From Cohnella phaseoli (GTDB lineage: Bacteria; Bacillota; Bacilli; Paenibacillales; Paenibacillaceae), in assembly GCF_003386235.1 (NCBI RefSeq), contig NZ_QRDZ01000014.1:124001-188000 (forward strand): a stretch of 64,000 nucleotides of DNA, in the 5' to 3' direction. Position numbers and translations under genes: made by a program. Of this stretch, positions 45,407 to 54,347 are shown piece after piece. Numbering within the stretch: the stretch's first letter is position 1; every line of letters begins with the position of its first letter. The notes beneath the pieces were generated by a model, which worked only from the letters and a program-made list of their open reading frames with translations, did not search any database and had not been told where the DNA came from.

Positions 45407-46434
45407 AAAAGCTGCTTAATTCTTTGTTTGTAACCCAGCCGGACGTTTATTTATCGCTGGACGGCGACAATATCGTGCTGCAGAAGGAGCAGGAGAAGCT
45501 GGGCAGAGTGCCGCTGCATAATCTGGAGTCGGTTGTTTCGTTTGGATATACCGGCGCCAGCCCTGCCCTGATGGGATACTGTGCGGAGCGCAATATTTCC
45601 CTGGTGTTTCTCACCATGAACGGTCGATTCCTCGCCCGCGTTATTGGGGAAAGCCGAGGCAACGTCGTTCTGCGGAAGAAGCAGTATCGAGTGTCGGAGG
45701 ACGAGACGCAATCTGCGCATATCGCGCGTAATTTTATCGTCGGCAAGATCTACAACCAGAAGTGGATGATTGAAAGAGCGACCCGGGATTATCCGATGCG
45801 CGTGGATGTGGAGAAGTTCAAGGAGGTTTCCCAACAGCTTTCCGCTATTATTCTGGAGGTCAGAGCCTGCGAGGATTTGGAAAGATTGCGGGGATTGGAA
45901 GGACAAGCCGCGATCAGCTACAACAAGCTGTTGGATCAGATGATTCTTCAGCAGAAGGAAGACTTTTATTTTCACATTCGTTCCCGGCGCCCTCCTCTCG
46001 ATAACGTCAATGCGATGCTGTCGTTTGCTTACACACTCTTGGCCAACGATGTGGCATCTGCGCTGGAAGGTGTCGGTCTGGACGCTTATGTTGGGTTTCT
46101 GCACCGTGATCGCCCGGGTCGAGCTTCCTTGGCTTTGGATGTTATGGAAGAACTGAGAGGCGTCTATGCGGACAAATTCGTTCTTACTCTCATTAATAAG
46201 CGTATGGTGAGCAAGGACGATTTCCTGAAAAAAGAAAACGGCGCCGTCATCATGAAGGATGAAGCAAGGAGAAGCTTCCTGAGTGAATGGCAGAACAAGA
46301 AGCAGGAGAAAATCACACACCCGTATCTGGGGGAGAAAATCTCATGGGGACTGCTGCCTCATGTGCAGTCATTGTTGCTGGCGAGGTATTTACGAGGGGA
46401 CCTGGATGAGTATCCGCCTTTCTTATGGAAGTAG
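45403..46434 (+). CDS. cas1: Cas1 integrase
   Basis: The 343-residue integrase inserts new spacers with Cas2. The N-terminal beta domain (LFVTQPDVYLSLDGDNIVL) and the helical catalytic domain are complete. Metal-ligand regions are visible in RGLEGQAAISYN, VGFLHRDRPGRASLALDVMEE and NGAVIMKDEARR. The start overlaps cas4 by four bases and cas2 follows ten bases later. The length is typical of type I-C Cas1. Confidence 0.96.
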   Translation: MKKLLNSLFVTQPDVYLSLDGDNIVLQKEQEKLGRVPLHNLESVVSFGYTGASPALMGYCAERNISLVFLTMNGRFLARVIGESRGNVVLRKKQYRVSEDETQSAHIARNFIVGKIYNQKWMIERATRDYPMRVDVEKFKEVSQQLSAIILEVRACEDLERLRGLEGQAAISYNKLLDQMILQQKEDFYFHIRSRRPPLDNVNAMLSFAYTLLANDVASALEGVGLDAYVGFLHRDRPGRASLALDVMEELRGVYADKFVLTLINKRMVSKDDFLKKENGAVIMKDEARRSFLSEWQNKKQEKITHPYLGEKISWGLLPHVQSLLLARYLRGDLDEYPPFLWK

Positions 46435-46444
46435 GTGAATCGGT

Positions 46445-46735
46445 ATGCTTGTACTCATTACGTACGATGTCAGCACCGTGAGCAGCGCCGGACAGCGTAG
46501 GCTGCGGCAGGTTTCGAAAGCCTGCTTGTCTTATGGCCAGCGCGTTCAAAACTCTGTCTTCGAGTGTATCGTAGACGCTGCACAGTTTACGACATTAAAG
46601 CTTAAGCTCATTGATCTTATCGACGAGGAGACGGACAGCCTCAGATTCTATCAATTGGGTAACAACTACAAGAGCAAAGTGGAGCACGTCGGAGCCAAAC
46701 AGTCTCTCGATTTAGAGGGCCCTTTGATTTTCTGA
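46445..46735 (+). CDS. cas2: Cas2, structural partner of Cas1
   Basis: The 96-residue ferredoxin-like protein begins MLVLITYDVSTVSSAGQRR, with the conserved Asp of beta-strand 1, and contains YGQRVQNSVFECIVDAAQF. It forms the dimer that bridges two Cas1 dimers during spacer integration. It is the last cas gene. The leader and array start 229 bases downstream. Confidence 0.96.
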   Translation: MLVLITYDVSTVSSAGQRRLRQVSKACLSYGQRVQNSVFECIVDAAQFTTLKLKLIDLIDEETDSLRFYQLGNNYKSKVEHVGAKQSLDLEGPLIF

Positions 46736-46963
46736 CAGATGGGGTTGGCGGGGAGTCTATGCTTCTCTTGGTGCTACAATCGGTGCGAATCTCTGGTGCG
46801 AATGTGAGGCTCACATGATTTCCCCGGGGGATTCGCACCAGAAAACAGTTAATTTATTGGAATTTAATTTAATTTTCTGAGTGATTATCTGTGAATTAAG
46901 TTGATTTACGTGATTTGAAGCAAGAAAATAGGCTGTTTTCGCCTTTTTGTGCTCAAAATCGCT
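46736..46963 (+). promoter_or_regulatory. CRISPR leader with internal hairpin
   Basis: The segment joins cas2 to the first repeat. It contains a perfect 12-bp inverted repeat TCTGGTGCGAAT (46792-46803) and ATTCGCACCAGA (46831-46842) with a smaller GTGAG/CTCAC hairpin inside, and a direct repeat GGTGCGAAT. From about 46845 it becomes strongly AT-rich, as expected for a leader. The first repeat-adjacent bases are the likely integration signal. Confidence 0.75.
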
Positions 46964-49900
46964 GTCGCATCCCACGCGGATGCGTGGATTGAAATTTGAA
47001 AGAGATTACCATAGAGCACCTCGTCAAGTGTCGCATCCCACGCGGATGCGTGGATTGAAATCGCGATGTGCCTTTCCACATGCTCCTTGTCGGAGTCGCA
47101 TCCCACGCGGATGCGTGGATTGAAATCTATCCGTACTGATCTTTCCATTTAGAATTAAACGTCGCATCCCACGCGGATGCGTGGATTGAAATAACTGCTG
47201 ATGCGGAGATTTATCGTAACCTCGCCGTCGCATCCCACGCGGATGCGTGGATTGAAATAACCAACACCTAATGAGCAGTTAATAGAGTTAGGTCGCATCC
47301 CACGCGGATGCGTGGATTGAAATCTCAATAGGTGATGTTAAATCCAACATCGATAAGTCGCATCCCACGCGGATGCGTGGATTGAAATTTATCCCATGCC
47401 TCATAGGTCGGGTCGGTAAGCGTCGCATCCCACGCGGATGCGTGGATTGAAATTTTTTGTCCGGTAGGCATATCCGCCTCCCCCTCCGTCGCATCCCACG
47501 CGGATGCGTGGATTGAAATAAAATCCGCAGCGCGCGGAATTATCTATTTTTTGTCGCATCCCACGCGGATGCGTGGATTGAAATCTTATCATCCCACGCG
47601 TTACACACGAGGAGGAAGTCGCATCCCACGCGGATGCGTGGATTGAAATACGATCGAGCGGGTATGGTGCAGGAATCACTACGTCGCATCCCACGCGGAT
47701 GCGTGGATTGAAATAAAAACAGAGGTTGAACTGACCACGAAAGGAGAAGTCGCATCCCACGCGGATGCGTGGATTGAAATCCGCTCCGGTTGATTAAAGG
47801 CAGTTGCAGGGACGTCGCATCCCACGCGGATGCGTGGATTGAAATCCTGTAACAAGATAAACAGTAGCAGTCGCAGATAGTCGCATCCCACGCGGATGCG
47901 TGGATTGAAATGTTCTCGATGTCGGCTTTCCCAAGGCTGTCAAGAGTCGCATCCCACGCGGATGCGTGGATTGAAATATTACCCGAATTGGGCAAACCGG
48001 ATATGGCGGAGTCGCATCCCACGCGGATGCGTGGATTGAAATGCAGACTGGAAACGGAAGACGCCGGACGAGATCGTCGCATCCCACGCGGATGCGTGGA
48101 TTGAAATTCAATTAGATAATTTACTTTACTTTTTTGGCATTGTCGCATCCCACGCGGATGCGTGGATTGAAATACTTAATGATGATACTCTTCCCTTTCC
48201 AACAGTGTCGCATCCCACGCGGATGCGTGGATTGAAATTACTTCACGCATGATTGGATCTCCTGAAACGTCCGTCGCATCCCACGCGGATGCGTGGATTG
48301 AAATCTTCCTACGCAAAAGAAAAAGCCGCCTATTGGCGGTCGCATCCCACGCGGATGCGTGGATTGAAATTAATAAGTACCGAAACAGGGCCGGGGAGCT
48401 TTTGTCGCATCCCACGCGGATGCGTGGATTGAAATCTTTTCCGGAAAATCTGTTGCCGAGGACATTCTGTCGCATCCCACGCGGATGCGTGGATTGAAAT
48501 TACAGCAATGGCTCGTTGGAGCCATACTGATGCGTCGCATCCCACGCGGATGCGTGGATTGAAATTGGAACTTAATATGAAAGAGAAAAAAGAAGCAATG
48601 TCGCATCCCACGCGGATGCGTGGATTGAAATCATTTAACTAGATTGTAGTATCACATTTCACCGGTCGCATCCCACGCGGATGCGTGGATTGAAATGCGT
48701 TAACATCGGCGGCGGCTCGTCCCCTTCCAAGGTCGCATCCCACGCGGATGCGTGGATTGAAATGGGTCTGGCAAGTCCCCGATCGCATCCCGTAAAAGTC
48801 GCATCCCACGCGGATGCGTGGATTGAAATTCCGCCTTAACGAATCATCAGCCTGATGTATAGTCGCATCCCACGCGGATGCGTGGATTGAAATATGTATT
48901 CCGTGTTGAACGCTTTAGATCCGTTAGTCGCATCCCACGCGGATGCGTGGATTGAAATTTTTACTTAACTAGATTGTAGCATCACATCTCAGTCGCATCC
49001 CACGCGGATGCGTGGATTGAAATTCTCGAGCAGTCTCTCAGGACGAGACGACGAAGCGGTCGCATCCCACGCGGATGCGTGGATTGAAATGATCTGCCGA
49101 CGGATCTCTTGCTCGAGATGCTGGTCGCATCCCACGCGGATGCGTGGATTGAAATTTCGGCTCCCGCACCCACTTTGGCGTGTTTTTGACGTCGCATCCC
49201 ACGCGGATGCGTGGATTGAAATATCTTGGACGTACTCAAGAGCGGCAGCAAGGTCAGTCGCATCCCACGCGGATGCGTGGATTGAAATTTGCGCTCTGTA
49301 AGCGGCAACGTCCGCAGATCCGTCGCATCCCACGCGGATGCGTGGATTGAAATTTTGGCCGTTTGATAACGGGCTTTCCCTCGTTAGTCGCATCCCACGC
49401 GGATGCGTGGATTGAAATTGTGGAGGCGGTCGTCATGGAGGAGTTCTTGATCGTCGCATCCCACGCGGATGCGTGGATTGAAATTTCCGGCTTGTCCACA
49501 CCTTCCATTGGATTATTGTCGCATCCCACGCGGATGCGTGGATTGAAATTGCCTCTTGTCGACGGTATCCCAGCTGCCTGCACGTCGCATCCCACGCGGA
49601 TGCGTGGATTGAAATTAACCGAAGATAAACTCCACATTCCCCGGCTGTAGTCGCATCCCACGCGGATGCGTGGATTGAAATTATCGGCAAAAACTATTAG
49701 AGATTATCGGCCAGGTCGCATCCCACGCGGATGCGTGGATTGAAATCAGACCTACGGCCTGGTGTGGTTAAGCGGGGGGAGTCGCATCCCACGCGGATGC
49801 GTGGATTGAAATCGGGGCTGTCACAGCATCCGTGGAGGACTGGGAGGTCGCATCCCACGCGGATGCGTGGATTGAAATGGGTCAACATCGGCGGCAGCTC

Positions 49901-51387
49901 CCCGTCCAAGGGGTCGCATCCCACGCGGATGCGTGGATTGAAATGATTACGCCTTGAAGCACGATCGCCTTTTCCATGTCGCATCCCACGCGGATGCGTG
50001 GATTGAAATTACAAAGTGCTTTGAACTTTTTCAAGGAATCGGGAGTCGCATCCCACGCGGATGCGTGGATTGAAATTATCTCAAGTTTCACGAATGGGGG
50101 ACGACTAAAGTCGCATCCCACGCGGATGCGTGGATTGAAATCTAAATACATTATCACACAAGATGGTTTCTCTTTGTCGCATCCCACGCGGATGCGTGGA
50201 TTGAAATGTACTCAGTTTCAACGTCACCAACGTCCAAAATGAGTCGCATCCCACGCGGATGCGTGGATTGAAATCGAAATAAACTCTCCATCCTTGTACA
50301 ATCGGTAGTCGCATCCCACGCGGATGCGTGGATTGAAATTTAAAACGAGAGCAGCTTACAGCGTTGAGGAGAAGTCGCATCCCACGCGGATGCGTGGATT
50401 GAAATGACCTAGCTCCCGCAGTATCTTGTGCTGAACCACGTCGCATCCCACGCGGATGCGTGGATTGAAATGTTATAGCTGATTTCAATTACGCCCTCAT
50501 TGTTGTCGCATCCCACGCGGATGCGTGGATTGAAATCTGACGCCGGTCTCCCGGTCCGCTCCCCTGAGTTGTCGCATCCCACGCGGATGCGTGGATTGAA
50601 ATAGTTCAAACGAGGAGGGAAAGGCGATGGCAGGACGTCGCATCCCACGCGGATGCGTGGATTGAAATTAAGCGTTCAAGACGCGCTAACCTTCGGTCAG
50701 AGTCGCATCCCACGCGGATGCGTGGATTGAAATACAACCCCCGTAAGAGGGCAGGAAGCTCTTAAAGTCGCATCCCACGCGGATGCGTGGATTGAAATTC
50801 TATTAACTGCTCATTAGGTTGGGTCATGGGAGTCGCATCCCACGCGGATGCGTGGATTGAAATACATATGACGGAACGACAAGCGCCAACTCTGTAAGTC
50901 GCATCCCACGCGGATGCGTGGATTGAAATCAATTCATGATGTTAAAAAGGGCGTTTATCAGGGTCGCATCCCACGCGGATGCGTGGATTGAAATTTTTGT
51001 TCCGCCCTTGACATTAATAAGCCAATCAGTCGCATCCCACGCGGATGCGTGGATTGAAATCGCCGACTTGTTCCTGACGTTTCCGACGGCCGTCGTCGCA
51101 TCCCACGCGGATGCGTGGATTGAAATGTTGAGAACAAGCTCGATATCTGGACGGCGATAGTCGCATCCCACGCGGATGCGTGGATTGAAATTTCGTCTCG
51201 GCCAGTGTCAATGACGAACACGTAAGTCGCATCCCACGCGGATGCGTGGATTGAAATACCTGGTCTACGTCACACGCACCAGGTACAGCGGTCGCATCCC
51301 ACGCGGATGCGTGGATTGAAATTACGAAAAGGAGAGGTTAAGATGAGCTTACAGGGTCGCAACCCACGCGGATGCGTGGATTGAAAT
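46964..51387 (+). CRISPR. Type I-C CRISPR array, 68 repeats and 67 spacers
   Basis: The 32-base repeat begins GTCGCATCCCACGCGG and ends GTGGATTGAAAT, with an internal palindrome (CGCATCC-CACGC-GGATGCG). I counted 68 copies: the first at 46964-46995, the last at 51356-51387. Spacers are mostly 33-35 bases. All copies are identical as far as I could check except the last, which reads GTCGCAACCC. That degenerate copy marks the distal, oldest end, in agreement with the leader lying next to cas2. The orientation gives an 11-base 5' handle (TGGATTGAAAT) after Cas5c cleavage. Three spacer pairs are related to one another. Confidence 0.98.
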
Positions 51388-51556
51388 CTACAATGGAACG
51401 TCTTCGCTTAGAGGAAGATGAGAGTGCCCCAATGCCATCGGCGTTACTGATCGCCGAAATAGCATAAGATAAATTGAGAGAAGTAACGGACTATGAAGCC
51501 ATAGACTGGGAATAATACCGTGGGTGTTGAATTTCTACAAAAGGGAGGCGATTTGG

Positions 51557-52132
51557 ATGGCAATGGACGATCGGCTTTTTAAACAGCGTTCTGAAATGAT
51601 TAATGGTGTAACCATTATGATGTCACCGCGTCCAGTCGTTAACCATAATAAGATCATCGTAAATTTGTCTATATTATTTGGTGTTTATTTGAAAGGGAAA
51701 AGGTGTATCAATCTTTCTGACGGCGTGGATGTTCATCTGGATGAACAAAATAGGGTCGTACCGGATAGCATGATTATCTGTAACCGAGATATCATCAAAC
51801 GAGATGGCGTATATGGCGCACCTGATTTAATCGTTGAAGTACTTTCACCGTCTACAGCACGTAGGGATAGAGGCGACAAAAAGATACTATACGAACAGCA
51901 TGGCGTACAAGAGTACTGGATTATCAGCCCGGATGAAAAGTCTGTTGAAGTTTATCTATTGAAAGACGGCAAATATGAATTAGATGATGTTTATACCGTT
52001 ATTCCCGATGGAGATTGGGAGGAGATGACTGAAGAAGAAAAATCAGAAGTTGCCCTCAATCTCAAAGTGTCGCTTTATGATGATTTCATTATCAACGTTA
52101 AAGACGTATTCGAAAATGTTATTACTTACTAA
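51557..52132 (+). CDS. Uma2 family (DUF820) putative restriction-endonuclease-like protein
   Basis: The 191-residue protein has the PD-(D/E)XK fold of the Uma2 family: RVVPDSMIICN, then APDLIVEVLSPSTARRDRGDKKILYEQHGVQEYWII with Asp, Glu-x-x-Ser and Lys in the expected places. I use the ATG at 51557, eight bases after GGGAGG; the frame extends 11 codons further upstream without a ribosome site. It follows the CRISPR array in the same direction. Uma2 proteins are common in cyanobacteria and Bacillota and their role is unresolved; a link to mobile DNA or defence is speculation. Confidence 0.85.
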   Translation: MAMDDRLFKQRSEMINGVTIMMSPRPVVNHNKIIVNLSILFGVYLKGKRCINLSDGVDVHLDEQNRVVPDSMIICNRDIIKRDGVYGAPDLIVEVLSPSTARRDRGDKKILYEQHGVQEYWIISPDEKSVEVYLLKDGKYELDDVYTVIPDGDWEEMTEEEKSEVALNLKVSLYDDFIINVKDVFENVITY

Positions 52133-52234
52133 CGAACCAAACCGCGTTCATCAAAACTATGCCCGATTGTGCAAAGGATTGTGTTAACACCCTGATGAGT
52201 TTGATCCGCTAGGTTTTTTTACGTTGGCAAACGC

Positions 52235-52262
52235 GAGGCTCATGCAATTGCGCATAAGCCTC
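52235..52262 (-). terminator. Stem-loop between Uma2 gene and small convergent gene
   Basis: GAGGCTCATGC and GCGCATAAGCCTC pair around AATT with small mismatches. It lies just after the stop of the 72-residue minus-strand gene. Flanking T runs are weak, so function as a terminator is only likely. Confidence 0.45.
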
Positions 52263-52277
52263 CTCGATTTACACACA

Positions 52278-52496
52278 TTAGAACAACTTCTTAATAGAAC
52301 CGAGCATGTCGCCGGCCTTATCGGCGGTCAGCTTCGCTTTAACGCCGTCGATGAGCGCATTGATCTGGGCGTCCGGAAGGTCGATTCCGATCACAGATTC
52401 AACGGCTTTTACGGGATCGCTCATGAACTTGGAAGAGAAATCCTTGTCGGCTTTGACGCGCTCTACGATCTCTTCGATTTTTCCCTTGATATCCAT
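52278..52496 (-). CDS. Small conserved-looking cytoplasmic protein (72 residues)
   Basis: The product is almost wholly helical and charged, starting MDIKGKIEEIVERVKADKDF and containing SDPVKAVESVIGIDLPDAQINALIDG. This pattern (a helical head, then a DPVKAVE-GIDLPD-x-QI motif) recalls small proteins seen widely in Bacillota and faintly Nif11-type leader peptides, but I cannot assign it. The ribosome site TTAGGAGGATA is excellent. It is transcribed towards the Uma2 gene. No partners are evident. Confidence 0.7.
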   Translation of the reverse strand: MDIKGKIEEIVERVKADKDFSSKFMSDPVKAVESVIGIDLPDAQINALIDGVKAKLTADKAGDMLGSIKKLF

Positions 52497-52602
52497 CGGG
52501 TATCCTCCTAATATCTTATTCTCTAACGCCTCTATTATAAGCCTATAGAATGCAAGCCGGAATGGAGCAACATTCCAAATACGACATGAAAATACCCCTT
52601 AC

Positions 52603-52616
52603 GAGGTATAGAGAAA
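52603..52616 (+). promoter_or_regulatory. Conserved GAGGTATAGAGAAA motif, copy 2
   Basis: It is identical to the motif at 22103-22116. Sequence similarity continues downstream (TTTATG-TG-TTT-TGC) towards the paralogous small-membrane-protein starts. Confidence 0.45.
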
Positions 52617-52713
52617 ATCAAGAAGTTGCTTTATGTTGTTTATGCAGCAACTCAGCAACTAATCGCGGTACGTCGCGGAGTGTATTTATTCGAGAGAGGC
52701 TTAGGTGGGCAAC

Positions 52714-52893
52714 ATGTTCAATGCTTTTATCGTGTTCCTCAGTGTCATGATTCTTGGGGCGATTATTTTCGGAACGGCCTTCACAGCTACGTCGGGGTTC
52801 AGTACGAGGTTTATCAAATGGTATTTCGGTATCTTTTTTATATTGGGCATCGTCGCTGCGATTCTTACTTTAGTCGGAGTTATTCAACTCTAA
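52714..52893 (+). CDS. Small membrane protein (59 residues), paralogue of 22196-22375
   Basis: I start it at ATG 52714, four bases after AGGTGGG; a GTG three codons earlier lies within the ribosome site. There are two hydrophobic helices (FNAFIVFLSVMILGAIIFGT and YFGIFFILGIVAAILTLVGV) and an ending VGVIQL that match the 22196 protein along its whole length. Function is unknown. A strong bidirectional terminator follows. Confidence 0.75.
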   Translation: MFNAFIVFLSVMILGAIIFGTAFTATSGFSTRFIKWYFGIFFILGIVAAILTLVGVIQL

Positions 52894-52933
52894 GGTATCG
52901 ATCGGCAGATGAAACTTCCAAAATGAACTCTAG

Positions 52934-52975
52934 AAAGAGCCGATCCGCAGCTTTGGCGATGGATCGGCTCTCTTC
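52934..52975. terminator. Bidirectional terminator
   Basis: AGAGCCGATCC and GGATCGGCTCT form a perfect 11-bp stem between the convergent small-membrane-protein and oxidoreductase genes; pyrimidine runs lie on the right and A-rich bases on the left. Confidence 0.85.
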
Positions 52976-52983
52976 CTTCCGTA

Positions 52984-54258
52984 TTAAGCCAGCACGACTT
53001 CCGTCCGATACAGATCCGCCAGCTTGACCGCCATTCCGTCGTTCAGTCGCGAATGCTCGGAGGCGAAGGCCATCAGATGGCTTTGCAGGGAGGCGGTCGC
53101 CGATGTCAGGCCCTGCGACGGATTGCTGTCGAAGCCGCGCACGCCGCGCAGGAACGAAGCGACCATGCGCTCGTCGCCGCCACCGTGTCCGTCGCCTTCC
53201 ACATTGCACCGAATCTCGACCTGCTCGCCGGTCACATATCTGTACAACGTAAAAGCACCCTTGTCCATGTCGCCGATAATCTCGCCCTGCGTGCCCATAA
53301 TCTGAACCCGGCGCGTACCGCTTTGCGTCAAGCCGGACATAATGAACGAGGCGTTCGCTCCATTCTCGAAGACCAGGTTGACGACCTGATGGTCGACGAC
53401 GTTGTTGTCGCAGCGATACACGCACCGACCGAACGGTCCTTCCCGCAGCGCGGTCAGGATGCCTTCCTGCGACAGATCGTTCGTCATATAGCGCGCCCAC
53501 GGATGATGCGGCGGCTGGATGTACATTTTCAACGCGGAGAAGGCGCACTCTCGTTCTACCTCGCAGCCGTCGATGCAGCGCGCGGTCGAGCCTGCCGGAG
53601 CGTTCTCCTCGCGGAAGTGCAGCAGCGAGCCGAACGAGCTGACGCCGGTGCAGGGCTGATCCATTAGCCAGGAGATAATGTCCAGATCGTGGCAGGACTT
53701 GGCCAGAATCATCGGGCTCGTCTCCGCGGAGTTGCGCCAATTGCCGCGCACGTAGCTGTGAGTCATATGCGGATAGCCGACATTTTCGGTGAGCTGAATC
53801 GTGCCGATGGTGCCGAGCTCTCCGTCCGCGATGCATTTCTTGATGCCCGACCAGAACGGAGAATAACGCAGCACGTGCGTCACGGCGAGCAGCCGCCTAT
53901 ACTTATGCGAGGCACGCTCCAGCCGAATGCATTCCTCTAAGGAAGGCGACATTGGCTTCTCCAGCATCACGTGATAGCCCAGCTCCATCGCCGTCATCGC
54001 AGGCACGTAGTGCATTCTGTCCAAGGTGCAAATGATCATTATATCGGCTATGCGGCCTTGCTCGAACGCCTTCTCCCAAGAGTCGTACACCCGGTCCGGG
54101 GCGATGCCGTGAATAACCGCAAACTTCGTTCTGCGTTCCTCGTCCGGCTCGGCTACGGCCACGAATTTTAACTCGTTCGGAAATTTTTCCGCATACGGTC
54201 CGTAAATATACCTTCCTCTACTCCCTGCGCCGAGCAGTACCGCCGTCAATTGTCTCAT
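52984..54258 (-). CDS. Gfo/Idh/MocA family oxidoreductase
   Basis: The 424-residue enzyme has an N-terminal NAD(P)-binding Rossmann fold (TAVLLGAGSRGRYIYGPYA, FVAVAEPDEERR) and the EKPMSPSLEE motif near residue 100, where Lys is catalytic in this family. The C-terminal substrate domain follows (SCHDLDIISWLM, with the His-x-x-x-Asp pair typical of sugar dehydrogenases). I start it at 54258 because GAGGAGG lies six bases upstream. It is the last gene of the minus-strand sugar operon, after the AraC regulator, so it probably oxidises the imported sugar or a derivative (inositol- or glucose-type). Substrate is not assignable. Confidence 0.9.
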   Translation of the reverse strand: MRQLTAVLLGAGSRGRYIYGPYAEKFPNELKFVAVAEPDEERRTKFAVIHGIAPDRVYDSWEKAFEQGRIADIMIICTLDRMHYVPAMTAMELGYHVMLEKPMSPSLEECIRLERASHKYRRLLAVTHVLRYSPFWSGIKKCIADGELGTIGTIQLTENVGYPHMTHSYVRGNWRNSAETSPMILAKSCHDLDIISWLMDQPCTGVSSFGSLLHFREENAPAGSTARCIDGCEVERECAFSALKMYIQPPHHPWARYMTNDLSQEGILTALREGPFGRCVYRCDNNVVDHQVVNLVFENGANASFIMSGLTQSGTRRVQIMGTQGEIIGDMDKGAFTLYRYVTGEQVEIRCNVEGDGHGGGDERMVASFLRGVRGFDSNPSQGLTSATASLQSHLMAFASEHSRLNDGMAVKLADLYRTEVVLA

Positions 54259-54347
54259 ACCCATCCTCCTCGTACGCTTTACGTACTCCAATTGTAAGGG
54301 GGACGCACGGGAGGCAAAAGAGATCGTTGCTTACATTCCATATACAT

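Noticed and set aside
47585..47617. Spacer containing CATCCCACGCG, identical to part of the repeat
   Set aside because: The flanking bases differ and the neighbouring repeats are full length, so it is not a rearranged repeat; probably a chance or phage-derived match.
46906..51232. Many open frames on both strands across the array with repeated peptides such as FNPRIRVGCD, ISIHASAWDAT and RIPRGCVD
   Set aside because: They are translations of the CRISPR repeat and have no ribosome sites; the array is non-coding.
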